From positions 62,001 through 126,000 of the forward strand of contig JAJFIV010000007.1 of NCBI GenBank assembly GCA_021774625.1: a stretch of DNA of 64,000 nucleotides, read 5' to 3'. This document shows positions 22,167-30,623 of this stretch, one piece after another; the stretch's first letter is position 1, and every line of letters starts with the position of its first letter. The translations under genes and the position numbers were made by a program. The notes under the pieces are model-generated. The model did no database searches. It was not told where the DNA came from and saw nothing but the letters and a program-made list of their open reading frames with translations. Source of the stretch: Alphaproteobacteria bacterium (GTDB lineage Bacteria > Pseudomonadota > Alphaproteobacteria > Sphingomonadales > JAKSBY01).

Positions 22167-22912
22167 CAGATCACTCCTTCTTCTTTCAGTTTCGAGACAA
22201 GTTCCCCGACATTTTCAACTTTCACACCGGCGACCCGCTTGGCCGGCTCCTCCACTTTCAGGGTGGCGAGCCGGGGGGTCATATCAACGCCATAGTCACT
22301 GGGCGTTTTCATATCTATGGGCTTCTGTTTCGCGCGCATGATATTGGGCAGCGAGGCATAACGGGGCTCATTCAGCCTGAGATCAGTGGTCACAATCGCC
22401 GGAAGACTGAGTTTGACCGTTTCCAGCCCGCCATCAATTTCCCGTGTGACCGCCACGCTGCCGTCCGCCATTTCGACCTTGGAGGCAAATGTGCCCTGCG
22501 GCCAGCCCATCAGGGCCGCCAGCATCTGGCCAGTCTGATTGCAGTCATCATCAATAGCCTGTTTGCCCAGAATGACCAGGCCGGGTTCTTCCGCCGCGAT
22601 AATCTCCTTGAGAATTTTTGCCACCGCCAGCGGTTCGGTTTCCCCGTCATGGGTCACCAGAATCCCGCGGTCTCCCCCCATGGCGAGCGCCGTCCGGATG
22701 GTTTCCTGCGCCTGAACCGGGCCGATGGAAACAATGACAATTTCCGATGCCAGGCCCGCTTCCTTCAACCGGATGGCTTCCTCCACCGCAATCTCATCGA
22801 ACGGGTTCATGGACATTTTGACATTTTGCAGTTCTACGCCGGTCTGGTCAGCTTTGACCCGGACTTTGACGTTAAAATCAATGACCCGCTTGACGGGGAC
22901 AAGAACCTTCAT
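22166..22912 (-). CDS. etfB: Electron transfer flavoprotein beta subunit
   Basis: AMP-binding partner of EtfA. The product is 248 residues from the ATG at 22912, which has AGAGGAGAAC just upstream; the frame opens earlier but [19 protein letters not shown] is the family start. [21 protein letters not shown] near residue 40 and the closing region with [15 protein letters not shown] are characteristic. Coupled to etfA. The 62-base gap from the adenosyltransferase gene allows a common transcript. Confidence 0.98.
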   Translation of the reverse strand: MKVLVPVKRVIDFNVKVRVKADQTGVELQNVKMSMNPFDEIAVEEAIRLKEAGLASEIVIVSIGPVQAQETIRTALAMGGDRGILVTHDGETEPLAVAKILKEIIAAEEPGLVILGKQAIDDDCNQTGQMLAALMGWPQGTFASKVEMADGSVAVTREIDGGLETVKLSLPAIVTTDLRLNEPRYASLPNIMRAKQKPIDMKTPSDYGVDMTPRLATLKVEEPAKRVAGVKVENVGELVSKLKEEGVI

Positions 22913-22974
22913 CGAGGGGTTCTCCTCTGGTTGAAATGGACGTGTTGGAGCGATAGCGAATGGCGGATGTGAAG

Positions 22975-23541
22975 TCAACGGTTGTCACCGGGCACCCACA
23001 GCACATCATCCCTGCCGCGATTATTATGATAGCGCCCCATCACGAACAGATGGTCCGATAACCTGTTGGCATATCTGATGGCGGCGGGATTGATCGCCTC
23101 TGTGCGCGCCGCTTCGACGATCAGCCGTTCCGCCCGGCGGCAAATCGTGCGGGCCAGATGCAGAGAGGCGGCCAGCGGACTGCCGCCGGGCAGGATAAAG
23201 CTGGTGAGCGGGCTCAGTTCCGCATTCATGGCATCGATTTCCTGCTCCAGCCGGTCCACCTGGGCATCAATAATGCGGAGCGATTGCGAGGAAGCAGCAA
23301 AGTCACCGCCCGGTGTCGCAAGATCGGCCCCGAGATCAAAAAGATCATTCTGGATGCGGGCGAGCATCCGGTCCGCCTCACCCTCCGCATGCAGCCGCGC
23401 AAGACCGATGGCCGCATTGGTTTCATCGACCGTGCCATAAGCGGCAATCCGCACTGCATCCTTCGCCAGCCGCGCACCATCGGCCAGGGACGTTTGTCCC
23501 TGGTCCCCGCCGCGGGTATAGATTTTCGTCAGTTTGACCAT
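22975..23541 (-). CDS. Cob(I)alamin adenosyltransferase, PduO type
   Basis: Makes adenosylcobalamin from cob(I)alamin and ATP, the cofactor used for example by methylmalonyl-CoA mutase. The 188-residue product begins [19 protein letters not shown], where the TRxGDxGxT motif binds ATP. It contains [16 protein letters not shown] and the C-terminal [16 protein letters not shown] and [16 protein letters not shown] blocks that define the MMAB/PduO fold. It lies between a HIG1-like gene and etfB, a neighbourhood linked to propionate and odd-chain fatty-acid use; that link is inference. Confidence 0.95.
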   Translation of the reverse strand: MVKLTKIYTRGGDQGQTSLADGARLAKDAVRIAAYGTVDETNAAIGLARLHAEGEADRMLARIQNDLFDLGADLATPGGDFAASSQSLRIIDAQVDRLEQEIDAMNAELSPLTSFILPGGSPLAASLHLARTICRRAERLIVEAARTEAINPAAIRYANRLSDHLFVMGRYHNNRGRDDVLWVPGDNR

Positions 23542-23579
23542 GATCTATTCCTTCATCCGGACTTCGACAAGCCCGGCCC

Positions 23580-23777
23580 TCATTGCCGGCTGGCCACAAA
23601 AACAAAAAGCAGGATCAGGGCAATGGCGGTAAATTGCGCCGCCACCCGCATCTGCATCAGCTTGTTGCCGTATTTTTTATTGAAATCGCCGCCCCTGGCC
23701 ATACCGATCACGCCGGTCATCAGAATGCCGAGTGTCGCAATGAGCGCAATCCCAATCAGGACAAGAAGAATGGTCAT
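23580..23777 (-). CDS. HIG1-domain twin-transmembrane protein
   Basis: A 65-residue inner-membrane protein with two hydrophobic helices (about residues 2-25 and 43-62) joined by a short polar loop containing GGDFNKKYGNKLMQMR. This layout and the loop (GxxxxKxxNKLMxxRV) match the bacterial HIG1/twin-TM family, whose mitochondrial relatives assemble or stabilise cytochrome oxidase supercomplexes. A respiratory role here is by analogy only. It is in line with gluQRS upstream (21 bases) and the adenosyltransferase downstream. Confidence 0.85.
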   Translation of the reverse strand: MTILLVLIGIALIATLGILMTGVIGMARGGDFNKKYGNKLMQMRVAAQFTAIALILLFVFVASRQ

Positions 23778-23798
23778 ATCCTTCTTGTATAGGGGGAA

Positions 23799-24668
23799 TC
23801 AGGCGGGATCAAGCCCGGTCATGCGGATGACTTCGGCGGGTGACAGCCCCCGTTCCCGCAGCGACCGGATGGTTGCGGACTGATCGCGTTTGGCGAAACG
23901 TTTGCCATCCGGCCCCGCCAGCAGATCATGATGAGAATAGTGCGGCACATGATAGTCCAGCAAAGCCTGCATAAGCCGGTGAATATGGGTGGTGTGGCGC
24001 AAATCTTCGCCCCGGATGATATGGGTGACCCCCTGCAGGTGATCGTCAAGCGTCACCGCCAGATGATAGCTGCCGGGCGTTTCCTTGCGCGCCAGCACAA
24101 CATCGCCCAATGCGGCCGGATCAGCCGTTACGAAACCGAAACGATCTTCCTGCCAGGTTAAAGGCCATTTATTTTCTGCCCTTAAATAATCGATGCACTT
24201 TTGCAGGTTAAGCCGGACGGCAAAGGGCGCATCCTCCGCCTTTTTGGCCAATCGTTCCGCAACCGAAATATTCCGGCAGATCCCGGGGTAAAGCGGCCCT
24301 TCCGGTCCGTGGGGCGCAAACCCGCTGCGCCTGATTTCCGCCCGGATATCCCGTCTGGAACAAAAGCAGGGATAAAGCAGCCCCATCGCCTCCAGTTTAT
24401 CCAGCGCTGCCTGATAGACCGGAAAATGCTCCGACTGCCTCCGCACCGGCTGTTCCCATTCAAGGCCGAGCCAGGCAAGATCCGCATAAATCCCCTCAAC
24501 ATATTCCGGCCGGCTGCGCGCTGTGTCGATATCTTCGATACGCAGCAAAAAATGCCCGCCGCGCACCTTCGCAAAACGATAGTTCAACAGCGCCGAATAG
24601 ACATGGCCAAGATGCAGATATCCCGTCGGGCTGGGCGCAAAGCGGACTGTGATATTTTTTTCTGACAT
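23799..24668 (-). CDS. gluQRS: Glutamyl-Q tRNA(Asp) synthetase
   Basis: A class I synthetase fragment that attaches glutamate to queuosine at position 34 of tRNA-Asp, not to tRNA-Glu. It is 289 residues, much shorter than GluRS, because the anticodon-binding domain is absent. The HIGH-type motif is RFAPSPTGYLHLGHVYSALL near residue 9, and Cys/His positions for zinc occur in PCFCSRRDIR. The KMSKS equivalent is GPDGKRFAKRDQSATIR near residue 245. The gene is first in a minus-strand string and divergent from the esterase gene. Confidence 0.94.
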   Translation of the reverse strand: MSEKNITVRFAPSPTGYLHLGHVYSALLNYRFAKVRGGHFLLRIEDIDTARSRPEYVEGIYADLAWLGLEWEQPVRRQSEHFPVYQAALDKLEAMGLLYPCFCSRRDIRAEIRRSGFAPHGPEGPLYPGICRNISVAERLAKKAEDAPFAVRLNLQKCIDYLRAENKWPLTWQEDRFGFVTADPAALGDVVLARKETPGSYHLAVTLDDHLQGVTHIIRGEDLRHTTHIHRLMQALLDYHVPHYSHHDLLAGPDGKRFAKRDQSATIRSLRERGLSPAEVIRMTGLDPA

Positions 24669-24730
24669 CTTGGCCTTTCCAGGCTAATGGGCTACAAGCT
24701 CCCGGTTCATTCTGCAATCGGGAAACGCGT

Positions 24731-25381
24731 ATGTCTGACCTCACTGGCCCTAAAATTGAACCAAAAGAAGGGGTAAAACCCGACAGTCTGGTTATTTTCT
24801 GCCATGGTTTCGGCGCCAACGGACAGGATCTGATCGGTCTTGCCGACAATTGGCGGGCCATGTTTCCGGCTACGGTTTTCCTCGCCCCTAATGCGCCGGA
24901 ACCATGCGCCGGCGCGCCTGGCGGCTATCAATGGTTTCCGATCAGCAGTTTCGACCGGGAAGAACGGGCCACGGGGACCAAAAGGGCCGCCCCCATCCTT
25001 GATCGCTATATCGATGAGACACTCGAAGCATATGGTCTGGATGAAAGCCGTCTTGTGCTGGTGGGCTTCAGTCAGGGCACCATGATGGCGCTGCATGCGG
25101 GGCTTCGGCGCAAAAAGCAGATTGCCGGGATTCTCGGCTATTCCGGCGCGCTGATCATGCCGGAAAGGCTGGTTGCCGAAATCCGGTCCAGGCCGCCGAT
25201 TTTGCTCATTCACGGCGATCAGGATAATGTGGTGCCGGCCTATATGATGTTCGAATCCGTCGGCGCGCTGGAAGCCGCCGGCCTGACGGTCGAAAAACAT
25301 CTCAGCCAGGGCGTCGCCCATGGCATCGCCCCCGACGGGCTGCAAAAAGGCGGCATCTTCATCGCCAGAGTATTGGGTTAG
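24731..25381 (+). CDS. Alpha/beta hydrolase, phospholipase/carboxylesterase family
   Basis: A 216-residue cytoplasmic hydrolase with the fold and order of the YpfH/APT1-type carboxylesterases. The oxyanion region is LVIFCHGFGANGQDLIGL. The nucleophile elbow GFSQGTMMAL puts Ser at about residue 120. The Asp lies in LLIHGDQDNVVPAYM and the His in SQGVAHGIAPDG. There is no signal peptide. The ATG at 24731 lies 62 bases from the divergent gluQRS start. The natural ester is unknown. Confidence 0.9.
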   Translation: MSDLTGPKIEPKEGVKPDSLVIFCHGFGANGQDLIGLADNWRAMFPATVFLAPNAPEPCAGAPGGYQWFPISSFDREERATGTKRAAPILDRYIDETLEAYGLDESRLVLVGFSQGTMMALHAGLRRKKQIAGILGYSGALIMPERLVAEIRSRPPILLIHGDQDNVVPAYMMFESVGALEAAGLTVEKHLSQGVAHGIAPDGLQKGGIFIARVLG

Positions 25382-25390
25382 TTGCATTCT

Positions 25391-25428
25391 TGCGTTGAGG
25401 CGCGCCTGGCCAGGCGCGCCTCAACGCA
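25391..25428. repeat. Perfect 38-bp palindrome
   Basis: TGCGTTGAGGCGCGCCTGG (25391-25409) is followed at once by its exact reverse complement (25410-25428), with no spacer. It starts nine bases after the esterase stop and ends 90 bases before the HNH gene. As RNA it would fold into an unusually stable GC-rich stem. No T-tract follows on either strand, so it is not a standard intrinsic terminator, though it could block 3' exonucleases. Confidence 0.85.
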
Positions 25429-25518
25429 TAATCCCTATATCAGCTATTGTCATAATCCGGAAACACCGTATCTTGTACAAGCCGATTCGAGACGGCGCTC
25501 TTTAACGCGGGAAAGGGG

Positions 25519-26085
25519 ATGTTGCACACACCAGCACAGGTTTCGCCGGAAAACTGCCCGGCCCTTGTTCTGAACGCCGATTACCGGCCGCTCAGCTATT
25601 ATCCCCTGTCGCTCTGGTCCTGGCAGACCGCCGTGAAAGCCGTCTTTCTCGACCGGGTGAATATCGTCTCCAAATATGACCGGGTAATCCATTCGCCGAG
25701 TCACGAATTCCGTTTGCCCAGCGTGATTTCCCTTAAAAAATATATCCGGCCGGCGCGCTACCCGGCCTTTACCCGGTTTAATCTGTTCCTGCGGGACAGT
25801 TTTCAGTGCCAATACTGCACCTCGCCGGACGATCTGACCTTCGATCACGTCACCCCCCGGGCCTATGGCGGCAGAACCACCTGGGAAAATGTGACGACCG
25901 CCTGCGCGCCCTGTAACTTACGGAAAGGCGGCCGCACTCCTTCAGAAGCGCACATGAATCCGCAAATCCGCCCCTACCGGCCAAGCAATTTCCAGTTGTT
26001 GGACAATGGCCGCGCCTTCCCGCCCAACTATCTGCATGAAAGCTGGCGCGACTATCTCTATTGGGACAGCGAGCTGGAGCCCTAA
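25519..26085 (+). CDS. HNH endonuclease family protein
   Basis: A 188-residue protein of the group with an N-terminal domain (LVLNADYRPLSYYPLSLWSW) and a central HNH nuclease. The nuclease has FQCQYC near residue 98, LTFDHVTPRAYGG carrying the catalytic Asp-His, the Asn in TWENVTTACAPCN, and the second zinc Cys pair. The C-terminal NYLHESWRDYLYW is also conserved in this chromosomal family, common in alphaproteobacteria and with no known physiological role. It ends with a 4-base convergent overlap with coq7. There is no neighbouring toxin or restriction partner. Confidence 0.88.
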   Translation: MLHTPAQVSPENCPALVLNADYRPLSYYPLSLWSWQTAVKAVFLDRVNIVSKYDRVIHSPSHEFRLPSVISLKKYIRPARYPAFTRFNLFLRDSFQCQYCTSPDDLTFDHVTPRAYGGRTTWENVTTACAPCNLRKGGRTPSEAHMNPQIRPYRPSNFQLLDNGRAFPPNYLHESWRDYLYWDSELEP

Positions 26086-26654
26086 AGTCTTTTGGAAAGC
26101 CAGATGGCGGTGCGGCTGCCGGTTTTGATGAAAGCGGAAAGCAGGGAATAGCCGGGCGTTTCCCTGGCGCCATGCTTGATGGCAGTATCGCGGTGTTCAG
26201 CTTCATCGGCACGGAATTGCTCAACGGTTTCCATCAATTCTTCATCCTGTTCATCCATGGCGGTTAACTGGTCGAGTTGTCCGCCATAATGCTCATCGAT
26301 CACTTCCTCCACCGCCGCCGTGCAGGCCATGGCGGCCTTTTCACCCATCAGCGCAGTAGCGGCACCGAGAGCAAATCCAGCCACATGCCAGACCGGGCCA
26401 AGCAGGGTTGGCCGGACTTTGCGCTCATTCACCAGTTGGTCAAAAGCGGCAAGATGCTTACGCTCCTGCTCCGCCATATGCCGGATAGCCGGACTGAAAC
26501 GGTGACGATGACCCAGAATGGCAAGCTGACCGTCATAGATGCGCGCCGCGCCATATTCACCGGCATGATCAACCCTGATCATCCGCTCAATCCTCTCCTG
26601 ATGAGGCATATCGCCAGGCAGGGGCCGGGGCGGCGGAGTGTCTTTCTTTGTCAT
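26082..26654 (-). CDS. coq7: Demethoxyubiquinone hydroxylase Coq7
   Basis: Di-iron monooxygenase of ubiquinone synthesis, adding the C6 hydroxyl. The 190-residue protein has the ferritin-like ligand set: RVDHAGEYGAARIYDGQL, EQERKHLAAFDQLV with an ExxH, AVEEVIDEHYGGQLD, and DEAEHRDTAI with a second ExxH. It overlaps dsbB by four bases (26651-26654, ATGA), so the two are translationally coupled. Its presence shows that the host makes ubiquinone aerobically. Confidence 0.96.
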   Translation of the reverse strand: MTKKDTPPPRPLPGDMPHQERIERMIRVDHAGEYGAARIYDGQLAILGHRHRFSPAIRHMAEQERKHLAAFDQLVNERKVRPTLLGPVWHVAGFALGAATALMGEKAAMACTAAVEEVIDEHYGGQLDQLTAMDEQDEELMETVEQFRADEAEHRDTAIKHGARETPGYSLLSAFIKTGSRTAIWLSKRL

Positions 26655-27151
26655 CCGGTTATCCGTTTTTTAAGCGCCAGACCTGTGAAAATACTCATTC
26701 CTAGCGCGATCAGAAAATTATAGCCTGCCATGGAAATACCGAACAGGGACCAGGCCACTTCGTCGCAACGCACCACCGGTGTTTCCATAAGCTGCTTCAG
26801 CTGATCTTCAATACTACCGGAAAAATCGGCGGAGGAACAGGTGGCCGGCCCTGCCCACCATTTTTGCTCCACTCCCACGTGAAAACCGGCTGTTCCCGCA
26901 TCAATCAGAAAAAGCAGCAGAAAAACACCGAGCAGGCCCGGGATGAGGCCCTTGATATTCTTTACTCCGGCCGCCAGCAAACCTGCGATGCCAATGCCGA
27001 CAATCGCAAAATAAGGATAGCGCTGATAATAACAGAGCCCGCACGGCGCATAGCCGAAGCCATATTGAAAAATATGAACGGCTATCAGCGTCAGCGCGCT
27101 GACGGCGATACCGGTCTCGACCGGTCTTTCTGTCAGCAATTTCAAAAGCAT
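26651..27151 (-). CDS. dsbB: Disulphide bond formation protein DsbB-like
   Basis: Inner-membrane oxidase that reoxidises a periplasmic DsbA and passes electrons to ubiquinone. It is 166 residues with four hydrophobic helices. The first periplasmic Cys pair is C37/C40 in APCGLCYYQRYPYF, and the second is C105/C129 in the loop TCSSADF to VVRCDEVAW. Both pairs are present, so the redox relay appears intact. It is coupled to coq7 downstream and nine bases after the yqaA-like gene. Confidence 0.93.
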   Translation of the reverse strand: MLLKLLTERPVETGIAVSALTLIAVHIFQYGFGYAPCGLCYYQRYPYFAIVGIGIAGLLAAGVKNIKGLIPGLLGVFLLLFLIDAGTAGFHVGVEQKWWAGPATCSSADFSGSIEDQLKQLMETPVVRCDEVAWSLFGISMAGYNFLIALGMSIFTGLALKKRITG

Positions 27152-27159
27152 GATCCCCC

Positions 27160-27738
27160 CTAAATATATTTGATCAGCACAAATCCGGATATGCCGAGAA
27201 TAACAACCATTGTGGTTATCAGGGTCAAGCGCTTTTCGATGAAAGACTGAATCTGGGCGCCGAATTTCCAGAGAAGCGCCGCTTCTATGAAAAAACGCGG
27301 GGTGCGGGCGGCAACCCCGGCAAACAGAAAGGTCGTAAAATCAAGGCCGGTAACGCCGCTGGCGATGGTAATGACCTTGAAGGGGAAAAAGGTAATGCCG
27401 AAAACAAAGACGAGCCACCCTCCCCACTCGTTAAAGCCTTCCTGAAATTTCTGAAATTCGTCCATATAGCCATAAAATTCGAATATGGGCTGGCCGATCG
27501 TCTCCCACAGAAAATAACCGATGGCATAACCAAGCACTGCGCCGAGGATGGAGAAGACGGTGCAGATGCCGGCAAAATAAAACGCCTTCTCCCGCCTCGC
27601 CACCGCCATCGGCACCAGTATGACATCCGGCGGAATGGGAAAGACGGAACTTTCAATAAAAGAGATAAAAGCCAGCCAGTACGCCGCATAGGGGTGATGG
27701 GCGAGCCCCATGGTCCAGTCATAGAGCCGTCTGATCAT
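27160..27738 (-). CDS. YqaA/DedA-superfamily membrane protein
   Basis: A VTT (SNARE-associated) domain membrane protein of the YqaA group, 192 residues from the ATG at 27738. AGGGG lies eight bases upstream of this ATG; alternatives at 27744 and a TTG at 27765 are in frame. It contains FISFIESSVFPIPPDVILVP, the re-entrant-loop motif, and GITFFPFKVITIASGV, followed by a C-terminal membrane helix. DedA-type proteins help lipid carrier recycling and proton-motive-force maintenance; the YqaA branch has no assigned substrate. It heads a short dsbB-coq7 string. Confidence 0.9.
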   Translation of the reverse strand: MIRRLYDWTMGLAHHPYAAYWLAFISFIESSVFPIPPDVILVPMAVARREKAFYFAGICTVFSILGAVLGYAIGYFLWETIGQPIFEFYGYMDEFQKFQEGFNEWGGWLVFVFGITFFPFKVITIASGVTGLDFTTFLFAGVAARTPRFFIEAALLWKFGAQIQSFIEKRLTLITTMVVILGISGFVLIKYI

Positions 27739-27811
27739 ACGCATTACCCCTGGCTGTTGAGACAACCGCTATAGCAGCGGCGCCAATTGCATGCAATGAC
27801 CAGAAGGCATA

Positions 27812-27839
27812 TTGACGGAACCGATCAGGCCACTATGAT
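27812..27839 (+). promoter_or_regulatory. Promoter of the tRNA-Leu gene
   Basis: TTGACG (27812-27817), 16-base spacer, TATGAT (27834-27839). Transcription would start near 27846, about ten bases before the mature tRNA 5' end. The boxes are close to the vegetative sigma consensus, as expected for a stable RNA. Confidence 0.7.
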
Positions 27840-27856
27840 GCGCATGTTTTTCAAAG

Positions 27857-27943
27857 GCCCCTGTGGCGGAACTGGTAGACGCGCCAGACTCAAAATCTGG
27901 TTCTCGCAAGGGAGTGTCCGTTCGAGTCGGACCGGGGGCACCA
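27857..27943 (+). tRNA. tRNA-Leu, anticodon CAA, CCA encoded
   Basis: An 87-base cloverleaf. Acceptor GCCCCTG pairs with CGGGGGC (one T-G). The D arm GGCGG/ACGC region, anticodon stem CCAGA/TCTGG with loop CTCAAAA (anticodon CAA at 27891-27893), a long class II variable arm, and the T arm with GTTCGAGTC are all present. A discriminator A and genomic CCA (27941-27943) close the molecule. It decodes UUG. It is a single gene between the divergent yqaA string and the M1 peptidase terminator. Confidence 0.98.
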
Positions 27944-27967
27944 TTGCTATGATCGCGACAAAAGAAA

Positions 27968-27993
27968 CGGCCCCCGATCCGTATCAGGGGCCG
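27968..27993 (-). terminator. Intrinsic terminator after the M1 peptidase gene
   Basis: CGGCCCC (27968-27974) pairs with GGGGCCG (27987-27993), extended by GAT/ATC inside the loop. On the minus strand the stem is followed by TTTCTTTTG, so it fits the 3' end of the M1 peptidase transcript, 24 bases past its stop. It could also limit read-through of the tRNA transcript from the other side. Confidence 0.65.
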
Positions 27994-28017
27994 CAAATAT
28001 GATGCATATTATTCCCG

Positions 28018-30495
28018 CTAATTCTTTTCTTCGTCTTTTTTCTCATCCGGGTCTTTCCGTTCCGTCTTGATATCCTGCATGATATCGCGGCTTGCGGGCG
28101 ATGTGTTGCCTTTGGCCTTGAAAGCTTCAATGCGCGAGGGAATGATGCGCCGCGGGTAATAATTATTTTCGATATCAGCATCCGCAGTTTCCCAGTCGGG
28201 ATCAACAATGATCTGGGCAAGCTCGGTGCCTTTGTCAAAAATAAGGAGCTTGCGGACCGTCTTCGCATCCCGCCGCCAGATTTCAGCCGGGATCGTCAGC
28301 CGTTCCTTGGTGCCATCGGTAAATTCCAGGCCGAGAATAATCGGCATCACAAGCCCGCCGGCATTAGAAAATTCGAGGACATAATAGCTTTTGTCTTCGC
28401 TGACAGCGCGCTCAAATGCCTTCCGCTCCCAATCTTCAAGCCCCTTCAGGAACGCGTCATAGGCGTTCCGTTCCTTGTTGGTGACGGTGTAGACATCATT
28501 TTCGTCATAAAAATCACGCACATCCGGGTGCTTTTCGACCCAGACATCCAGGCCCTGCTCCTGATTGAGCCGTACGCCGACCTTGCCCGGTTTATCGGCA
28601 TTCTCCTGACGGTCGCGGTTAAAATCGATATCGGGGTCCTTGGTGTCAAGCCGCAGACGGAAGACACGGTCCAGTGAAATATCCACATGATCGGTGGTAT
28701 AAAACCAGCCGCGCCAGAACCAGTCGAGATCGACGCCGGAGGCCTCTTCCATGGTGCGGAAAAAGTCCGCCGGGGTCGGGCGTTTAAACTGCCACCTCTG
28801 GGCATATTCCTTGAAAGCGAAATCGAAAAGTTCGCGGCCAAGAATGGTATCGCGCAGCATGTGAAAGGCTGCGGACGGCTTGCCATAGGCATTGGGGCCC
28901 AGCCTCAGAACCGAATCCGACTGCGTCATGATCGGCGACTGATTTTCGGAGCGCATATAGCCGGTCAGGTCCCGCGCAATTCCGCCCCAGGGGATGTCGG
29001 GATCCCATTCATAGCCGGCAACAGAATCGAGAAAGCTGTTAAAACCTTCATCCATCCAGGTCCATTGCCGTTCATCGGAATTGACGGTCATCGGAAAGTA
29101 ATTGTGACCGACCTCATGAATGACCACGCCAAGGAGAAACATCTTCTCCCCCATGGTATAGGTCCGGGTGCCGTCATCCTGCAAATCGGTGCGTGGGCCG
29201 TTAAAGGTGATCATCGGATATTCCATACCGCCGACCGGGCCGTTGACGGATTGCGACGTCGGGTAAGGGTAATCGAAGGTAAAGCGCGAATAGACCTTCA
29301 TGGTGTGAACAACGGCGGCGGTCGAATATTTGCGCCACAAATCGCCGCCCTCCTTGGGCCAGAAGGACATGGCCATGACGGTCTCATGCTTGGCACCGGG
29401 CTGATGGTGACCCTGTGCGTCCCAGATGAATTTACGCGAGGACGCCCAGGAAAAATCACGGACATTCTCCGCCTCGAAGCGCCAGGTTTTGACGCCGGAC
29501 GGATTGGAGCTTTCATTGGCCAGCGCTTCTTCGGGCGTGACAATCATCACCGGCGCGGCGGCATTGCGGGCATCGTTCAGACGTTGTCTCTGAGTACCGG
29601 TTAAAATATTCGCGGCATTTTTCAGAACCCCCGTTGCCGCGACAATATGATCGTCGGGAACGGTGATTTCGACAGCGTAATCACCGAATTCAAGGGTAAA
29701 TTCCCCGCTTCCCATAAATTCCTTATTATGCCAGCCTTCATAGTCGGAATAGGCAACCATGCGCGGGAACCACTGGGCTATGACAAAAATATCATTGCCG
29801 CCTTCCCGTTCATCATCGGGAAAATGTTCATAGCCGCTGCGGGCGTTGACAGCATCCTCCTCGACAATCCTGTAGGTCCAGTCGATCGAAAATCCGACGC
29901 TGTCACCGGAACGCAGGGGCCGGGGCAAATCAATCCTCATCAATGTGCCGACGATGGTGTGCGGAAGCGGTTTGCCATCGGAAGAGACGACGCGCGTAAT
30001 ATTGTGACCATAGTCATTATCCGTCATGGATTGCTGGCGGCGCAGTTGGTTGAGGCTGAGTTTTGGGCTGACGTCGGCACCGCTGCCCGGATTGAGGCCG
30101 CCAAATGTACGGGACATTTCCGATCTGGAATCGCGGCGGAAAATATTCTGATCAAGCTGCAGCCAGAGAAATTTTAGCGGGTCCGGCGCATTGTTTTTAT
30201 AGGTAATGGTTTCCGACCCGCTGAGGGAACGGTTTCCTTCGTCCAGACTGACCTTGATGCTGTAATCTGCTTCCTGCTGCCAATATTCATGGCCCGGCTG
30301 ACCGGCCGCGTTGCGCTGATCATTCGGCGTCGGCAGCATTTCATCTATCTGGCGGAATTTATCTTCAAAATCGCCCTTGGTCTGTCGGACGGTCTGCGCC
30401 GACGTGGTCACAGAAAAAAGCAATGTGGCCAGCAGGATAAAAAACGAAAAGCCCGTGCGGAAAACAAATCCGGCATATATTTTTGTTGGCATCAT
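28018..30495 (-). CDS. Secreted M1 family zinc aminopeptidase-like protein
   Basis: From the ATG at 30495 (GAGGGG eight bases upstream) the product is 825 residues. It has a signal peptide (FRTGFSFFILLATLLFSV then TTSAQT), an N-terminal beta-saddle domain, the zinc site H460-E461-V-G-H464 with E483 in WMDEGFNSF, and the exopeptidase-type VGGMEYPMI just upstream. The tail is Lys/Glu-rich and probably disordered. The family releases N-terminal residues from peptides; export suggests use of external or periplasmic peptides. The frame opens earlier at a GTG. It is separate from the M28 peptidase gene but points the same way. Confidence 0.92.
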   Translation of the reverse strand: MMPTKIYAGFVFRTGFSFFILLATLLFSVTTSAQTVRQTKGDFEDKFRQIDEMLPTPNDQRNAAGQPGHEYWQQEADYSIKVSLDEGNRSLSGSETITYKNNAPDPLKFLWLQLDQNIFRRDSRSEMSRTFGGLNPGSGADVSPKLSLNQLRRQQSMTDNDYGHNITRVVSSDGKPLPHTIVGTLMRIDLPRPLRSGDSVGFSIDWTYRIVEEDAVNARSGYEHFPDDEREGGNDIFVIAQWFPRMVAYSDYEGWHNKEFMGSGEFTLEFGDYAVEITVPDDHIVAATGVLKNAANILTGTQRQRLNDARNAAAPVMIVTPEEALANESSNPSGVKTWRFEAENVRDFSWASSRKFIWDAQGHHQPGAKHETVMAMSFWPKEGGDLWRKYSTAAVVHTMKVYSRFTFDYPYPTSQSVNGPVGGMEYPMITFNGPRTDLQDDGTRTYTMGEKMFLLGVVIHEVGHNYFPMTVNSDERQWTWMDEGFNSFLDSVAGYEWDPDIPWGGIARDLTGYMRSENQSPIMTQSDSVLRLGPNAYGKPSAAFHMLRDTILGRELFDFAFKEYAQRWQFKRPTPADFFRTMEEASGVDLDWFWRGWFYTTDHVDISLDRVFRLRLDTKDPDIDFNRDRQENADKPGKVGVRLNQEQGLDVWVEKHPDVRDFYDENDVYTVTNKERNAYDAFLKGLEDWERKAFERAVSEDKSYYVLEFSNAGGLVMPIILGLEFTDGTKERLTIPAEIWRRDAKTVRKLLIFDKGTELAQIIVDPDWETADADIENNYYPRRIIPSRIEAFKAKGNTSPASRDIMQDIKTERKDPDEKKDEEKN

Positions 30496-30623
30496 AGGAA
30501 ACACCCCTCACTCATTTATAAATTTGCGCGCATACGCTACACAGGTCGAGTGCCAGACGGAAGAAAAAAAATAAGACCATGCGGATCGCCGCCGGACTAA
30601 TACGGGCTTGCAACTGCGCAGGG

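Noticed and set aside
25519-26085. HNH nuclease as part of a restriction or toxin system.
   Set aside because: No methyltransferase, immunity gene or phage gene is adjacent; the sequence matches a chromosomal stand-alone family.
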